A stretch of DNA of 20,000 nt from Trachelipus rathkii (GCA_015478945.1 JABUQX010078832.1:1-20000), one strand, 5' to 3'; counted from the first letter of the stretch, positions 1 to 9,672 are shown. The notes: generated by a model not told the origin, from the letters alone. Translations and numbers: made by a program.

Positions 1-1430
1 GCCCAGGGCATTATAGTGTCCCAAGCCCAGTGGTCAACAACATTGGTTGCAGTAATACATGTCTAAATTAGACTATTACGTTGATGAGTATATACCCAAT
101 ATTGGGATAATACTTAGAGTCACCACAGAGTTAAAGTTTGATTGGGACGTGTGTCAATGGAGGCACACAGATACGAATATATAAACTTCGGCACATATAC
201 GTGTCTCAGTGGAGGATTTTTATCCAGGTATTTGTTAAGAGTGAGTTTTGAAATAGTAATCTTAATATGGTTAGAGGAAGTTAACATAAGGATCTAGTGA
301 AAGGGAGGTTACGCCACATTACTGCTAGAATCTTGTTAAAAGATATCGAAAACACCTACAATTATTTGACTTAACTAGTTTGATTCGGGAAATTGACTCG
401 AATCAACATATAAACTAAATTGAGATTATCGAAGGGGTATCAGCAGGTGAATGTATAGTGGTTATACATTGATATATAATGTCCAATGATATGAAATCGA
501 TAGAAGATAAAGTGTATGCAATGATATAAGGTACATCAGAATGATTACTCGTAACGACTATTATGCTGGTTATATAGTATATATACTAGAAGAACTTAGT
601 GGAAGCATCAGGGAATATACTTCCCAGTGCAGCGGTTACCTAATACTCATGAGAGATATGTTGTTACTTCTAGAGTATTGGCTAACGCTAATATATATGA
701 GTATAGATAAACATTATATTAATATAGTATAGGCGAGCTCACACTATACATCTTTGCTATAGTTGAATAATAAATATGATAAATATATATTAATATTCTA
801 TTTTAATATGACGAGACCTATTAGGATAACTGAGAATATATAAGGATCCGCTAAGTCATGTCAATTCAAATGGGATATATTCACTATATGTTAATAATCT
901 TATTTATTTTGGTGGAGTATCTAATATGTTTGGAAGAATTTTATTTATTGAGCCAAATGGCAAGTATGAACACGTATACAATAGAAATCATGAATCTTAT
1001 ACAAAATATTCTCTTTCATTAATCTGGGGTGACTAATGATACAAGATTATTCTAATTAATTGCATGAAATTTTCGTTGTATCGCTATAATGGGTTATCAG
1101 AACATCATAATCGGTATATGATCATATGCATAAGAAGCCAATGCGCTTGATGAGCAAAAATATATAAATGATACCCAAACATTAAATGTATAGGTTAAAT
1201 GAGAGGTCATTTGTTATATCCGATAGTCTAATTTAAATAATCATATCATATACAAGATAGACGTTGAAATAAAGAATTTAAGGAAATTAACTCGATAAAT
1301 ATAGTTTAATACATATATAAGAGGGGACGCATCATAATAAGTTGTATTATATTTTAGTATAAGTAGCTCATTTCACTTAATATATCAAAACGTACTCAGT
1401 ACACACATAGTCTGGTACAAATGGGGGCGC
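1..1430. other. AT-rich region with no recognisable gene
   Basis: The stretch is AT-rich, stop-dense in all frames and has no protein resemblance I can name. The longest open frame (541-732, plus, 63 codons) is rich in Ile/Tyr/Leu, as expected when TA-rich DNA is translated by chance. One small structural feature stands out: a perfect 8-bp inverted repeat (TTGATTCG at 380-387 and CGAATCAA at 399-406) with an 11-nt loop. I see no promoter, splice or poly(A) arrangement that would define a gene. It may be old, strongly diverged repeat DNA or intergenic sequence. Confidence 0.6.
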
Positions 1431-1900
1431 TCATAGGTTTAAACGTGCAAATACATCGGTCTAGCAGGAGCCACATCTAACTTATCCTCTCACATGCTTT
1501 CCTGAAGCTAATTTCTGAGAGAATTCGCACTCATTGAGAAAGCACCTACACGCACACACTCGCCATGCTTGCTGATCATATTTCTCTGTAACCAATCTCC
1601 CAGCCACCACTCGCCTTCTGTCCTTCAATGAATCATCTCCTAGAGCTCACACATCTATTTCCTGCGCACAGGAAGATCAATCATGTCACACTCTCGTACC
1701 GTTCCTCCACCTGATACATTCAGCTCACTTCCATATCTTATATAGCGTACTGCCACGCCCCGTTCTTCTACATTCATATAGAATCGACCCGATAGTGTGT
1801 CCCAACCGGAAGCATTCTTAGGAGGTGTGTGGACGTGAGGATCTAGATGCCGAGTAGAACAGAGTTGGTGAGTCGCGTAGTTGACTCAGGTCTAATTGTT
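1430..1900. other. Unassigned pyrimidine-leaning segment
   Basis: Base composition changes near 1430 from AT-rich to a balanced, C/T-leaning sequence that continues to about 1800. Its texture resembles the minus-strand LINE at 10.9-13.3 kb, so it could be the non-coding or C-terminal part of a minus-strand LINE. I could not align any reverse transcriptase motif to it and do not assign it. Confidence 0.35.
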
Positions 1901-1914
1901 AGATATGGGCTGGT

Positions 1915-2090
1915 TGAGATACTGAAGTCGAGAGGCGGAGAGAGAGAGAGAGTATGCACGACAGAGCGTGGAGATCGGAGCTGGTAATGCTGACAAAACA
2001 GAAATAGCACAGGGGAGCGAGTCGGAGTCGCGAGTCGATGTCGGTATTCGTTCCAAGAACGTCGGGTCTGGAGTAACGTTTCAAGATAGT
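1915..2090. repeat. Degenerate GGAGTC/GAGA-type repeat block
   Basis: A short GA run (about 1930-1952) is followed by scattered GAGTCGGAGTCG-type words near 2020-2060. These are the same hexanucleotide words that make up the clearer minisatellite at 11500-11645. Copies are few and interrupted, so this is a decayed example or a chance resemblance. The overlapping minus-strand open frame (1899-2084) has no recognisable product and is treated as non-coding. Confidence 0.45.
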
Positions 2091-2520
2091 AGAGCTTTGG
2101 GAACTAGTAAAAATTATGAGAAAAAAAATTACTGAAATTGGGGACTCTGTGAGGGACTGTCAATCGCATTTGAGGCAGTTTACTCACGTTGCGACTTCCA
2201 CATGCACAAAACTGCTAATTGCAACTTCGGAAGATTTTTTTTAACTGCACCTTATGTTCACTTTGGGAGTAATGAATCCAACCTCAATCTTATAACCCAT
2301 CTAATTTAAGATGCTGAAGGACCATAAAAAACTCAAAGGTTACGAAGAGACTAATTCTCTCATTGACACTGTGATATCTACCTAGCTGCTGTTTGTATTA
2401 ATTCCTATCTAACAGGGTAAGCTAAATGAAGATCAACAACAAAAGCTGAATCGGTCACTATGCACATCGACCATGGCGTCCGACCAGTTCAAAGCCAGGC
2501 GGGGGGGCGAGCTTAAAATC
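2090..2520. other. Unassigned non-coding segment
   Basis: Mixed-composition sequence with no open frame or motif I recognise. It ends in a G-rich run (2496-2510) starting CAGGCGGGG. That run could be one end of the hAT element whose transposase lies at 2990-4640, because hAT ends usually begin CAGNG, but I found no matching 8-bp target duplication. Confidence 0.3.
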
Positions 2521-2785
2521 TTATAGAGCTTATATATACAATGATATTGCTTATTTAATAATATATATGATATCTTATTAGTGACCATACTCATGCTCAC
2601 TCGTAATATAGCACTAGTTATATGAGGTAGTATATATATATTAATGATATATAATATATGTATCTATATTACATTGTTAAAATAGGTATACTTATAGGCT
2701 ATAGTGTATATAGTATAGCTATATCAATATATCATATATAGTAGTATACTATATATATAGTATAAGAGAGAAAGAAGACATATAC
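2520..2785. repeat. Imperfect TA microsatellite
   Basis: Mostly alternating T and A, broken by short words such as GTATAG and by TA phase shifts. It lies on the 3' side of the minus-strand hAT transposase remnant. Interruptions on the plus strand are more often G than C. Confidence 0.85.
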
Positions 2786-2836
2786 ACTAGAAACATTATA
2801 TTGCAAAAGATTTAACACTATTTTTTACAAATTAAA

Positions 2837-2850
2837 TTATTTTATTAAAA
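2837..2850 (-). promoter_or_regulatory. Possible poly(A) signal of the hAT transposase
   Basis: The minus strand reads AATAAA here, about 150 bp downstream of the last recognisable transposase codons. The spacing suits a transposon 3' untranslated region. The surroundings are AT-rich, so chance occurrence is quite possible. Confidence 0.3.
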
Positions 2851-2989
2851 CAATAGAATATAATACAATAGCAATGATGGACAAATTCACAATATTAGAG
2901 CAGTTGCAAAAGATATTATCAAAGCTATATTTCCTGTGGGCTTCAAGGCAAATTTATCAAACTACTGTTTGAATAAACATACATCATAT

Positions 2990-4640
2990 ATTGTCAAGAC
3001 AGCAAATTTTCTGTGTGCACTCATACACCCAGCCAGCCCGTTAACACTGTTCGTCTTCCAAGTACTATCGTAAGGCCCCAGTCTTGATCCTTCGCAAGAG
3101 TACTGAAAGTGCGCTCTACTGTACTGGCGGTGCATCTTGGGCTGAGTAGTTCATCAAACCTTTTTCATGTCGACGGAAAAGAAAGGTTCAGTCTGCCTTT
3201 TAAGACTTGGGAGGACAACAAGATCTTTTTAGTTCTTCACTGCCTCAGTTCTTGTCCTTACTCCAAATTTGTAACACAGTTCGAGCTCTTCTTCGTATGG
3301 CCTTCTAAGTTGGGTTGTAATAACTATAAATCGATGCTGTCCTTTGCCTGTAACTCATCGATTGTTTATGAGTAGGCAATTGGAAAGGCATGTGAGATAT
3401 GGTAAAATCATGAGCAGGTGTATTTTCAGTAGAAAACCGTAATTCCAAAGAAAGGTTATAGAATCCAGATACGAATTATTAACGATCTCGCTCCAGAGCT
3501 CCTGCGAGTATTGTTGCTGGGATGCTTGCTGAGTGCTGACGGCCTACTAAAAAATCTGTGTATAATTCCTGATAAGTCCAGTTGCTACGGCGATTGATGT
3601 AGCTTCTTTAACACTCCGACCATTTTCCATCAATGGTTGATGTGGTGTCGAAGGTTTTGAAGATATCCAAGGTCTTGGATTGGAGAGCATTTACCACCTT
3701 GCTCTAACATCGCAGAGTACTTCGCCATCAATATCATAGCCATGGACGAATGACGACTTACATCCTGCTGAATGCAACTGAAACGCGCTTTTTCTTGTGG
3801 CGGAATTTCCTTCAATGGAAAGGGTTTCTAATGCTTGCATCATTCGTACAAAGTACTCCTTAAACACTCTGATGCACTTTGTGTTGTTCAGACCATCTGA
3901 TCTTGCCTTGGGATGTTTGGCATTAATTTTCTTTTCAAGACCGACTCGCGAAGAAACGTAATAATGTTCCTTTTGTAGTTCCCAAGTATGCGGATTTCTG
4001 GATTCGTGTCAAATCTTATTTACTACTAGATTTATTTGTGTGAAGAGCAATGCAAGAGAACTATGCTTTTTTATACTTTTTCTCGGCAAATACTGCGGTT
4101 GACTTCTTTGCCAGAGCATCGTAGAACACCATCGAAACCCAAAGCCACGCATTTCTCGGGATCCAGTTCTTCGGGCGTGACAAATCGTCAATGGCTTCTG
4201 CAATGGTTTTTGTGCGTCAAGCGCTTTCGACATTCGTACCAAAGCCAATCAAATTCCTCCTTGCACTTCACGACCTCTTGTCGAAATAGGCGCAACCCTA
4301 CTGGATAATTGTTCCTTGTCCCAGAATATCAGCGGTTCATCTGCTAGAAGCTATAAGCCGCACGCTTCCTTTACACCGTTAATTAACGAGCTTTCCTTTA
4401 TAAGTCATGATTCTCATTCTGAATCCCAACTGAATGGTATGTGGCATTTTTTTCTTCCCCTTTTCAAAAATGGTTTTTCAATACTGATCTCCGCATCTAT
4501 TTCGTAAGCTGTAACAAATCTTGCAGACTGGCCTTCACATGATGCTTACCCCGCGAAACGGTAAATCGTGGCGTACCAAAAAATGGTCACAGCCGACGAA
4601 ATTATTGGGGATATTTTTTTTTTCCTAGTGATTTCTAATT
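2990..4640 (-). pseudogene. hAT-family transposase (DUF4371-like), broken by frameshifts
   Basis: hAT transposases cut and paste DNA transposons using an RNase H-like catalytic core and a C-terminal dimerisation domain. Read on the minus strand, the remnant runs in order as follows. DLPFRG lies at 4567-4550. LADE, carrying the first catalytic Asp and followed by EQLS, lies at 4347-4336. DPEKCVALGFDG lies at 4163-4128. A segment like the family's HCSSHKLNLVVND is split across frames, with NLVVN at 4032-4018. RFSTENTP lies at 3439-3416 and TVERTFST, the core of the hAT dimerisation motif, at 3122-3099. The order, spacing and total span (about 550 codons) match a nearly complete DUF4371-type transposase core. 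Several single-base frame changes and some stops mean it cannot make a full protein as written. I did not find the usual N-terminal zinc-finger part upstream of 4640. Family assignment is from motif memory, not a search. Confidence 0.9.
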
Positions 4641-5072
4641 AAAGGAGTGCCTAATAAGGACAGTCTTGGATCTAGTATAGGAGGGCGAATTAAACGATCA
4701 AACTATAATTTTAACTAAAGGGTGAAAGAGGTATAGAAAATTACCACAAACTACACCTCTTTGATATTTACAGTTGTTCCGCTTTAGTACGCTAGGGAAG
4801 TGAAGCATATATGTAGAGGCTTGTAACTCTAAATCTCGTCCTGCCTCGGCAAAAAAAGTGTGTTGCTTGTTGAGAAGAGAATAAACACCTGACTAGGGGG
4901 GGCAGCTACCCCCCTGCCCCCTGTCCCCTGACACGGCCCATGAACGTGGACCATTTTGTATTCAAAGGTGCGCAAGAAGTTCATAGAAGAAAAGAAATAT
5001 CCTCTGAACATATTTTAAGTGATTTAATAATACAATCTATCCCATTACTGAACCTTCTCTAAGTCATTTTTT
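4640..5072. other. Unassigned region upstream of the hAT transposase
   Basis: This region should hold the N-terminal or 5' part of the hAT element, but I cannot read a zinc-finger domain in it. It contains a perfect 8-bp inverted repeat (AAAGAGGT at 4725-4732 and ACCTCTTT at 4755-4762, 22-nt loop) and the G/C hairpin listed separately. A 60-codon minus-strand open frame (4829-5011) has no recognisable domain. Confidence 0.4.
4893..4930. repeat. G/C-rich hairpin, possible hAT terminal region
   Basis: Seven G at 4896-4902 and six C at 4909-4914 flank CAGCTA and can fold into a hairpin. More C-rich sequence follows to 4929, where the minus strand starts CAGGGG. Comparable G-rich CAGGGG starts with an AGCTGCCCC-like core are typical of hAT ends, so this may be the 5' end of the minus-strand hAT element. 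No target-site duplication was found to prove it. Confidence 0.4.
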
Positions 5073-5165
5073 CAGAAAGCTCAGAAGATGAGTATGAAAA
5101 GCTTCTAGATATTGAAGAGTTTATTCGAAAGCTTCGACTGGTTCAAGAAAAAGGTCAAGGTTTTT
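5073..5165 (+). other. Exon-like segment, weak candidate
   Basis: A pyrimidine tract ending TTTTTTCAG (a splice-acceptor-like motif, about 5066-5074) precedes an open stretch of about 36 codons encoding an acidic, charged peptide that begins SESSEDEYEKLL and continues with the pattern IEEFIRKL. Two GT donor-like sites occur near 5155-5160 (AAAGGTCAAGGTTTTT). The codon content is unlike the chance translations nearby. It could be a host exon, an exon of another transposon, or chance; I do not recognise the peptide. Confidence 0.25.
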
Positions 5166-5510
5166 TTCGCTCATTCTTGTAGCAGCATATTCATAACTTG
5201 TAAAAATATTTCTCTGCTGTCAACTGAAAGAAGTTAAAAAATTGTATAACTAAGAAGCTTCAAATAGAAGACCATCGATAAGTATCCCAGTACATTGTAC
5301 ACGAAGAGCTGAAATTGCTGTTAACTGCTCTGACATCCAAAGCCAAGTTTAGGCCGTGAACTGGCTTTTGTCCTGCTCTTACATTTTCATAACATCAGAC
5401 ATAGAGGAAAAAATGGAAGGAGGACCTGGCAGAATGCTATTCTATTTTAATGAACTAATTCATCTTCTATCTGCGTGAGATGACGACTGATGTAGAGTCA
5501 TGGTAGCGTT
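5165..5510. other. Unassigned non-coding segment
   Basis: Balanced AT-leaning sequence with short plus-strand open stretches but no motif I can name. It could be an intron next to the exon-like segment at 5073-5165, or part of another decayed repeat. Confidence 0.4.
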
Positions 5511-5511
5511 T

Positions 5512-5685
5512 ATAAGATATAGAATAAGGGGATATGATATAGGTATATAATAATATATATAGATTATACTGATATATATATATAGATAGTATATATATAT
5601 AGTAGTATAGGTCAGGATTGGGATGAATATAGTATATATAATATTATCATAATATATATATATAATATACAGAGGTAGGGAAGGT
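5512..5685. repeat. Imperfect TA microsatellite
   Basis: TA-rich tract with GATA and GTATAG interruptions. It sits immediately at the 5' truncation point of the plus-strand RTE-like LINE. G is far more frequent than C on the plus strand. Confidence 0.85.
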
Positions 5686-5689
5686 AAGA

Positions 5690-8130
5690 ATGTTAACTGC
5701 AGTGGGGAATGGGTGGAAATAGGAAGGAGGTGATGGAAGCGGTTAAAGGTAAAAAAGAAGCGTGGCTGTAATTGTACTAAAAGCCAATGATGAATTTTTT
5801 CAAAAGAAGATGCTTGGAATTATTATAACGGAGGAAAAAGAAATAGCTGAAAAGGGTGCTATACGTAGGAGAATAGACAAGAGGTAGAATGAAACAGTTT
5901 TGGAAGGAGGATGAAAGGGAGACAGAGGGAATAGGAAGCTCTTGCTGGAGAAGCGCGAAGAGGTAAGAATGAAAATAAGGGGAAATCTGCTGCTTAGAAT
6001 AATGAATGTGGATGGTGCTTTGTAACTGATGAAATGTGGGTGTGAGAGGAGTGTGGGAAGACACCTTCGAAAATCTGCAGCAAGATTAACGTAAATGATA
6101 GAGGTGATGCAGGTGAATGGTGTGTGGGTGTGGATGTGCATAGAAGGATAGGTATTTGGATGAGGTATGGTAGTAAGCAGAGGAGGTAATGGGTAGAGTG
6201 AAAAAGTTGAGAAATGGTAAATCTGCAAGGTATAAGATGAAATTACTGGGGAAACTGATGCAACGGAACGAGGCGAGAATGGTGATTGATTGGGATTTGG
6301 AAGTTGTGTAGTAAACGCGTTTATAGAAGGGTATAAAGTTCCAAGGTCGATTGGAGGTAGACGGTTAATAGTACCCGTGTAGAAGGGGTAAGGGGAGAAA
6401 AGGGGAATCTGATCAGAAATTAATAGGGGAATCAGTTACTTGGAAGTGGTGTAGGGAAGATATATGCTGGTATTTTGGTTGAAAGAGTGCGTCGAGTGAC
6501 TGAAGGACTGATGGTAAGAACAAGGTGCGTTTAGGACGTGGTAGAGGATGTGTGGACGCAAAATCTCTTACATTTGAAACACATGATGAGAGAAAATGAG
6601 GCGGAGAAAGAGAAATAATTGTATTTAGTCGTTTATGCGATTTGCAACAGCGGTATTATAGAGTTAATGGGAAGTCTTTAGGGCAGGATGGTGTGTTTAG
6701 TGATATATGGTGTTGGTGGTAGGCTTTGCATGAATGGACGATCAAAAGTCGATGTATACGAAGTGAAAGCGTGTGTAAGTAGCTAAATGCGTTTCAATAG
6801 GGGGATTGTGTTTGAGATTATACGGGGAGCGGTGAGAGCACAGGTGTGTACTGCCTTGGTTATTCAAATTTACGTGTATGTGATGGGGGTATGAAGAGAA
6901 TTCAGATGTGTGGGATGGCGGAAAGTAGTGGTGTTAGTATTGGTGGAGAGAGTGGAGATGAGTGGAGGGTGGCCCTACCTATTATATGCGGTATGCGGAT
7001 GACTTGGTTCTGTGTGGCGAATCTGAGAGAGTTGAAAGGATTGAGCTAGAGAGGAGATTCTGGCAGCCTAGTGTGTAAAAAGAGGGAGCGTTGAGGTAAA
7101 CAGATGGAGTTAAGAGTAAGTTATGGGTTGTTGGAGTAGGGATACTCCTCATGTAGTGAGTTATGTTAGATTGGGTGAGCAGCGCTGAACAGAGTGTCTG
7201 GGAGTGTGTTTAAGAGTGATGTCGGGTATAGTGTGGTGAACTGGAACGAGCCGATGAGAGAGAGTGGTGAATGGGCAGAAAGGTGGCTGGTGCAAGTGTA
7301 GAAGGCGTGTACGGTGAATGGAGTAAGGGGACTTACAGGCATCTGCAGTGAGGAGAGTAGTGCTAGGGTCATGTAGATGGGGCGTAGGCGTTGTTAAACC
7401 TGTGTATTGTATAGTAAGATTGAGACTATGCGTCTGGAAAGAGAAGTATAGATCTAAAAGTTCAATGTGTTTCAGATGGACCAATCTTAGGGGTGTGGCT
7501 ATTGTATCAGACAGTGATTCGATGAAAATAAGGAATGAAACTTGATAAAGAGAGTGTGCTGCTGGTGGTAAGAAAAGGGGTAAGATGAGACGAATAAATG
7601 AAAGTATGTTTGGAGTGGTTTGGTTCCATGGATGGGAAAGAGAGAATGATAGTCGGCGTGGTTAAGCGGATGTATGTGGTGGAGAAGTGTTGGGAACGGA
7701 CCGGGGCTGGGGAGAAACCGAAGACGATACAGTGACTGTGAGTTCAGTAAAACGGATGTTGAGAGACATGTGATTTGGTAGATGGCGAGAAGCAGGTGGC
7801 TATAACGCAGAGGTGGAGATGGCGGGGGGTGTGAGGGAGGGTGGGCTGATGGCCGCACGCTGGGCCAAGGATACCATTACCTGGGACGGATCTACCCATA
7901 GAGTCGAGGGTCCATCGCGCTGATGGATAAGCTTTTAGGCGCGGGGGGTGGATTTTCCTGACTGCGATGAGTCTCGCTAAGTTAATGGTAGGTGGGACAG
8001 AGGTGGGACGGTATAGGCAGGCTTTCGTGTTTCGACTTATTGTCTCATGGATACTGCTTTCGTTGTCCGATGGCCGTCAACGCACGCTTACTGGGCCGAG
8101 CTTGGGAAAATAGAAAGGAAGATAAGAAGA
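5690..8130 (+). mobile_element. RTE-like non-LTR retrotransposon (LINE), 5'-truncated, frameshifted
   Basis: Non-LTR elements encode a reverse transcriptase that copies their RNA into a nicked genomic target. Reading across frames, in order: a basic, charged linker near 5730-5960; a (V)PRSIGG-RRLIVPVY stretch near 6335-6380; YAGILVERVRRVTEGLM in one unbroken frame at 6463-6513; an EQGAFRT-like stretch near 6513-6530; a degraded GVRQGC-VLSPWLF region near 6825-6880; the catalytic YADD box at 6992-7003, followed by LVLCGES; VWKEK near 7432-7446 and NLRG at 7483-7494; and a WFGH-type C-terminal motif, read as VVWFHGWEREND, at 7615-7650. No apurinic endonuclease domain is visible upstream, so the copy is 5'-truncated at the TA tract. 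The last 270 bp appear to be 3' untranslated sequence. A small duplication (TATGCGG twice, 6985-6998) directly precedes YADD. The clade is probably RTE, from memory of similar decapod proteins. Minus-strand open frames here (5777-6228, 7161-7858) are antisense shadows. Confidence 0.85.
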
Positions 8131-8240
8131 ACAGAAAGATATATGTTATATAAGTATATATATTATATATAGTATATTATCATATGATATTAGTAGTATA
8201 TGGAATATATATAGTAGGTATAGTTATAGATAGCGATAGT
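8130..8240. repeat. Imperfect TA microsatellite
   Basis: TA-rich tract with GTATAG-type interruptions directly after the 3' end of the RTE-like LINE. RTE elements often end in short tandem repeats, so the tract may have grown from the element tail. Confidence 0.8.
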
Positions 8241-8635
8241 AGGGAACGCCCCCATCTCGGGGCACAGGAGGCTGCTCGATTAGGAATTGGGCGGGAAGAA
8301 AAACAATTCAAGGTACTTCCACGATGTCCTCCATACGACGGGCCCAGATCTGCTGAGGTGCGATTTGCTACGTACTTCAAGTTGAAAATGAAGTTAAGGT
8401 CATCACTTTTGGTACGCAATGGGAATAACATCTATCAAAATACGTGTAACCAAGTGAACTAAACAGCACTTCGGAAAATCGACTTCCGGTATTGCTATGA
8501 CCAATGGAGAGAAGACTAGATGGAACCGGGTAACCTCGCAAGGTCATACTTTCATGTGAAGAAGAGTAACTGTAATTTAGGCAAGTCAATACCTAAATTA
8601 AGATGCGACACTAGTACATCTTACTTTTGGACATT
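8240..8635. other. Unassigned mixed-composition island between TA tracts
   Basis: About 400 bp of balanced composition between two TA tracts. Overlapping open frames exist on both strands (8184-8462 plus; 8180-8431 and 8377-8589 minus), but none gives a motif I recognise and their ends run into the TA repeat. It may be a fragment of an unknown repeat or single-copy DNA. Confidence 0.45.
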
Positions 8636-8658
8636 CTATATATACTATTATATATATA

Positions 8659-8702
<44 letters not shown>

Positions 8703-8796
8703 ATATAGTATATATATATATATATATACTATATACTATATATATATACGTATATATATAGTATTATATATATAATATTATATTATATATAATTTA
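8635..8796. repeat. TA microsatellite, nearly pure
   Basis: Almost uninterrupted alternating TA, self-complementary and able to form a cruciform. It lies directly upstream of the CR1-like fragment. The open frame running into it (8520-8708) becomes an Ile/Tyr repeat and is not a gene. Confidence 0.95.
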
Positions 8797-9400
8797 GTCA
8801 AGGGCATTGATATGTAAGTTTTCTAAGTTTGCAAATGATATCAAAGTGGCTACCTTAGTAAAGATATGAGGATATATAAAGATTCAAAATGAATATTGAT
8901 AAACTTCTTAGGTCGACCGATAAGTGGCAAATAAATTTTAATTAATAGTAAGACAAGTGCACAGGTCTTTCAGTTAGGAGACTCCAATAAAAAGATTTAA
9001 CTACAGATCATGAATGGGGATTGGCTTCAGTCTGTGGACCAAGAAAAAAGATTAGATGCTGAGTAAATGCACAATCTGAAATTAATTCAGTGGTTTGGCA
9101 GCAAGGAATAAACGTTAATAAGATGTTAAGTATAATAATCGCAATAATGTTTCAAAGACTACACAAACGTTATAAGTAGCTGTATAATAGCTTTTTTAGG
9201 TCAATATTAGAGTATTGCGCACAGTTGGCCCCTTACTTTAAGAAAGGCACCTAGTACCTGAAGAGAGTGTAAATAGTGCACAACGAATGATTTCTGGCTG
9301 AGGGTAAGAGCTATGGAAGAACTGAAGAGTTAGGAATGTTTTCTTTAGAAAGGCTATTTCTCATTTCGTGTATTTGTTTGTAGCTAATGGACCCAGCTTA
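8797..9400 (+). mobile_element. CR1-like LINE reverse transcriptase, C-terminal fragment
   Basis: Plus-strand reading gives SKFANDIKVATLVK at the start, the counterpart of the catalytic FADD box followed by TK in CR1/Jockey-type reverse transcriptases. Here the box reads FAND (8828-8839), so the first Asp of the pair is Asn. Downstream come a DKW-like stretch near 8915-8940, SILEYCAQLAPYFKK near 9201-9245, where LEYC is a conserved thumb-region motif, and GMFSLERL at 9333-9356, close to the family's typical C-terminal LGMFSLERRR. Several stops and frame changes interrupt it. The RT fingers and endonuclease are absent, so the copy is strongly 5'-truncated and begins at the TA tract. CR1 versus a related Jockey-group clade is not settled. 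Confidence 0.78.
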
Positions 9401-9672
9401 TGTATATTTCAAGTTTGAAGTATTTCGAAAAAAATGGTAAAAGTTGAAAAGAACAATGTCAAAAACAAAGATTGAAAAAATGAAAATTCTAAAAAATGAC
9501 TACAGACACAGAAAAAACATTCGAAAACGACGTTTTACAGGTCAGAAAAAGCTGCGTTTGGTGTTTATAGGGGCAAAATTGGCTGAAAATTAAGAATATT
9601 ATGTCCGCCTTTAGGGGTGGTGAAAAATGGGCTCAGCCGAAGCAAATATTGCGACCCTGCCCTTTATGTGAA
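9400..9672. other. Unassigned A-rich segment, possibly the LINE 3' region
   Basis: A-rich, stop-dense sequence after the CR1-like fragment, ending at a TA tract. It may include the 3' untranslated part of that element, but I see no tail repeat or recognisable motif. Confidence 0.4.

Noticed and set aside
541..732. 63-codon plus-strand open frame
   Set aside because: Composition is typical of translated AT-rich DNA, there is no motif, and nothing supports transcription.
5777..6228. Overlapping minus-strand open frames rich in Ser, Pro, His and Phe
   Set aside because: They are antisense to the GA-rich RTE-like LINE; CT-rich antisense lacks stop codons by composition.
7161..7858. Minus-strand open frames of 68 to 119 codons
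   Set aside because: Antisense shadows of the same LINE, with low-complexity Pro/Ser/His content.
8184..8462. 92-codon plus-strand open frame in the unassigned island
   Set aside because: No recognisable motif; it begins inside TA repeat, and overlapping frames are open on the other strand too.
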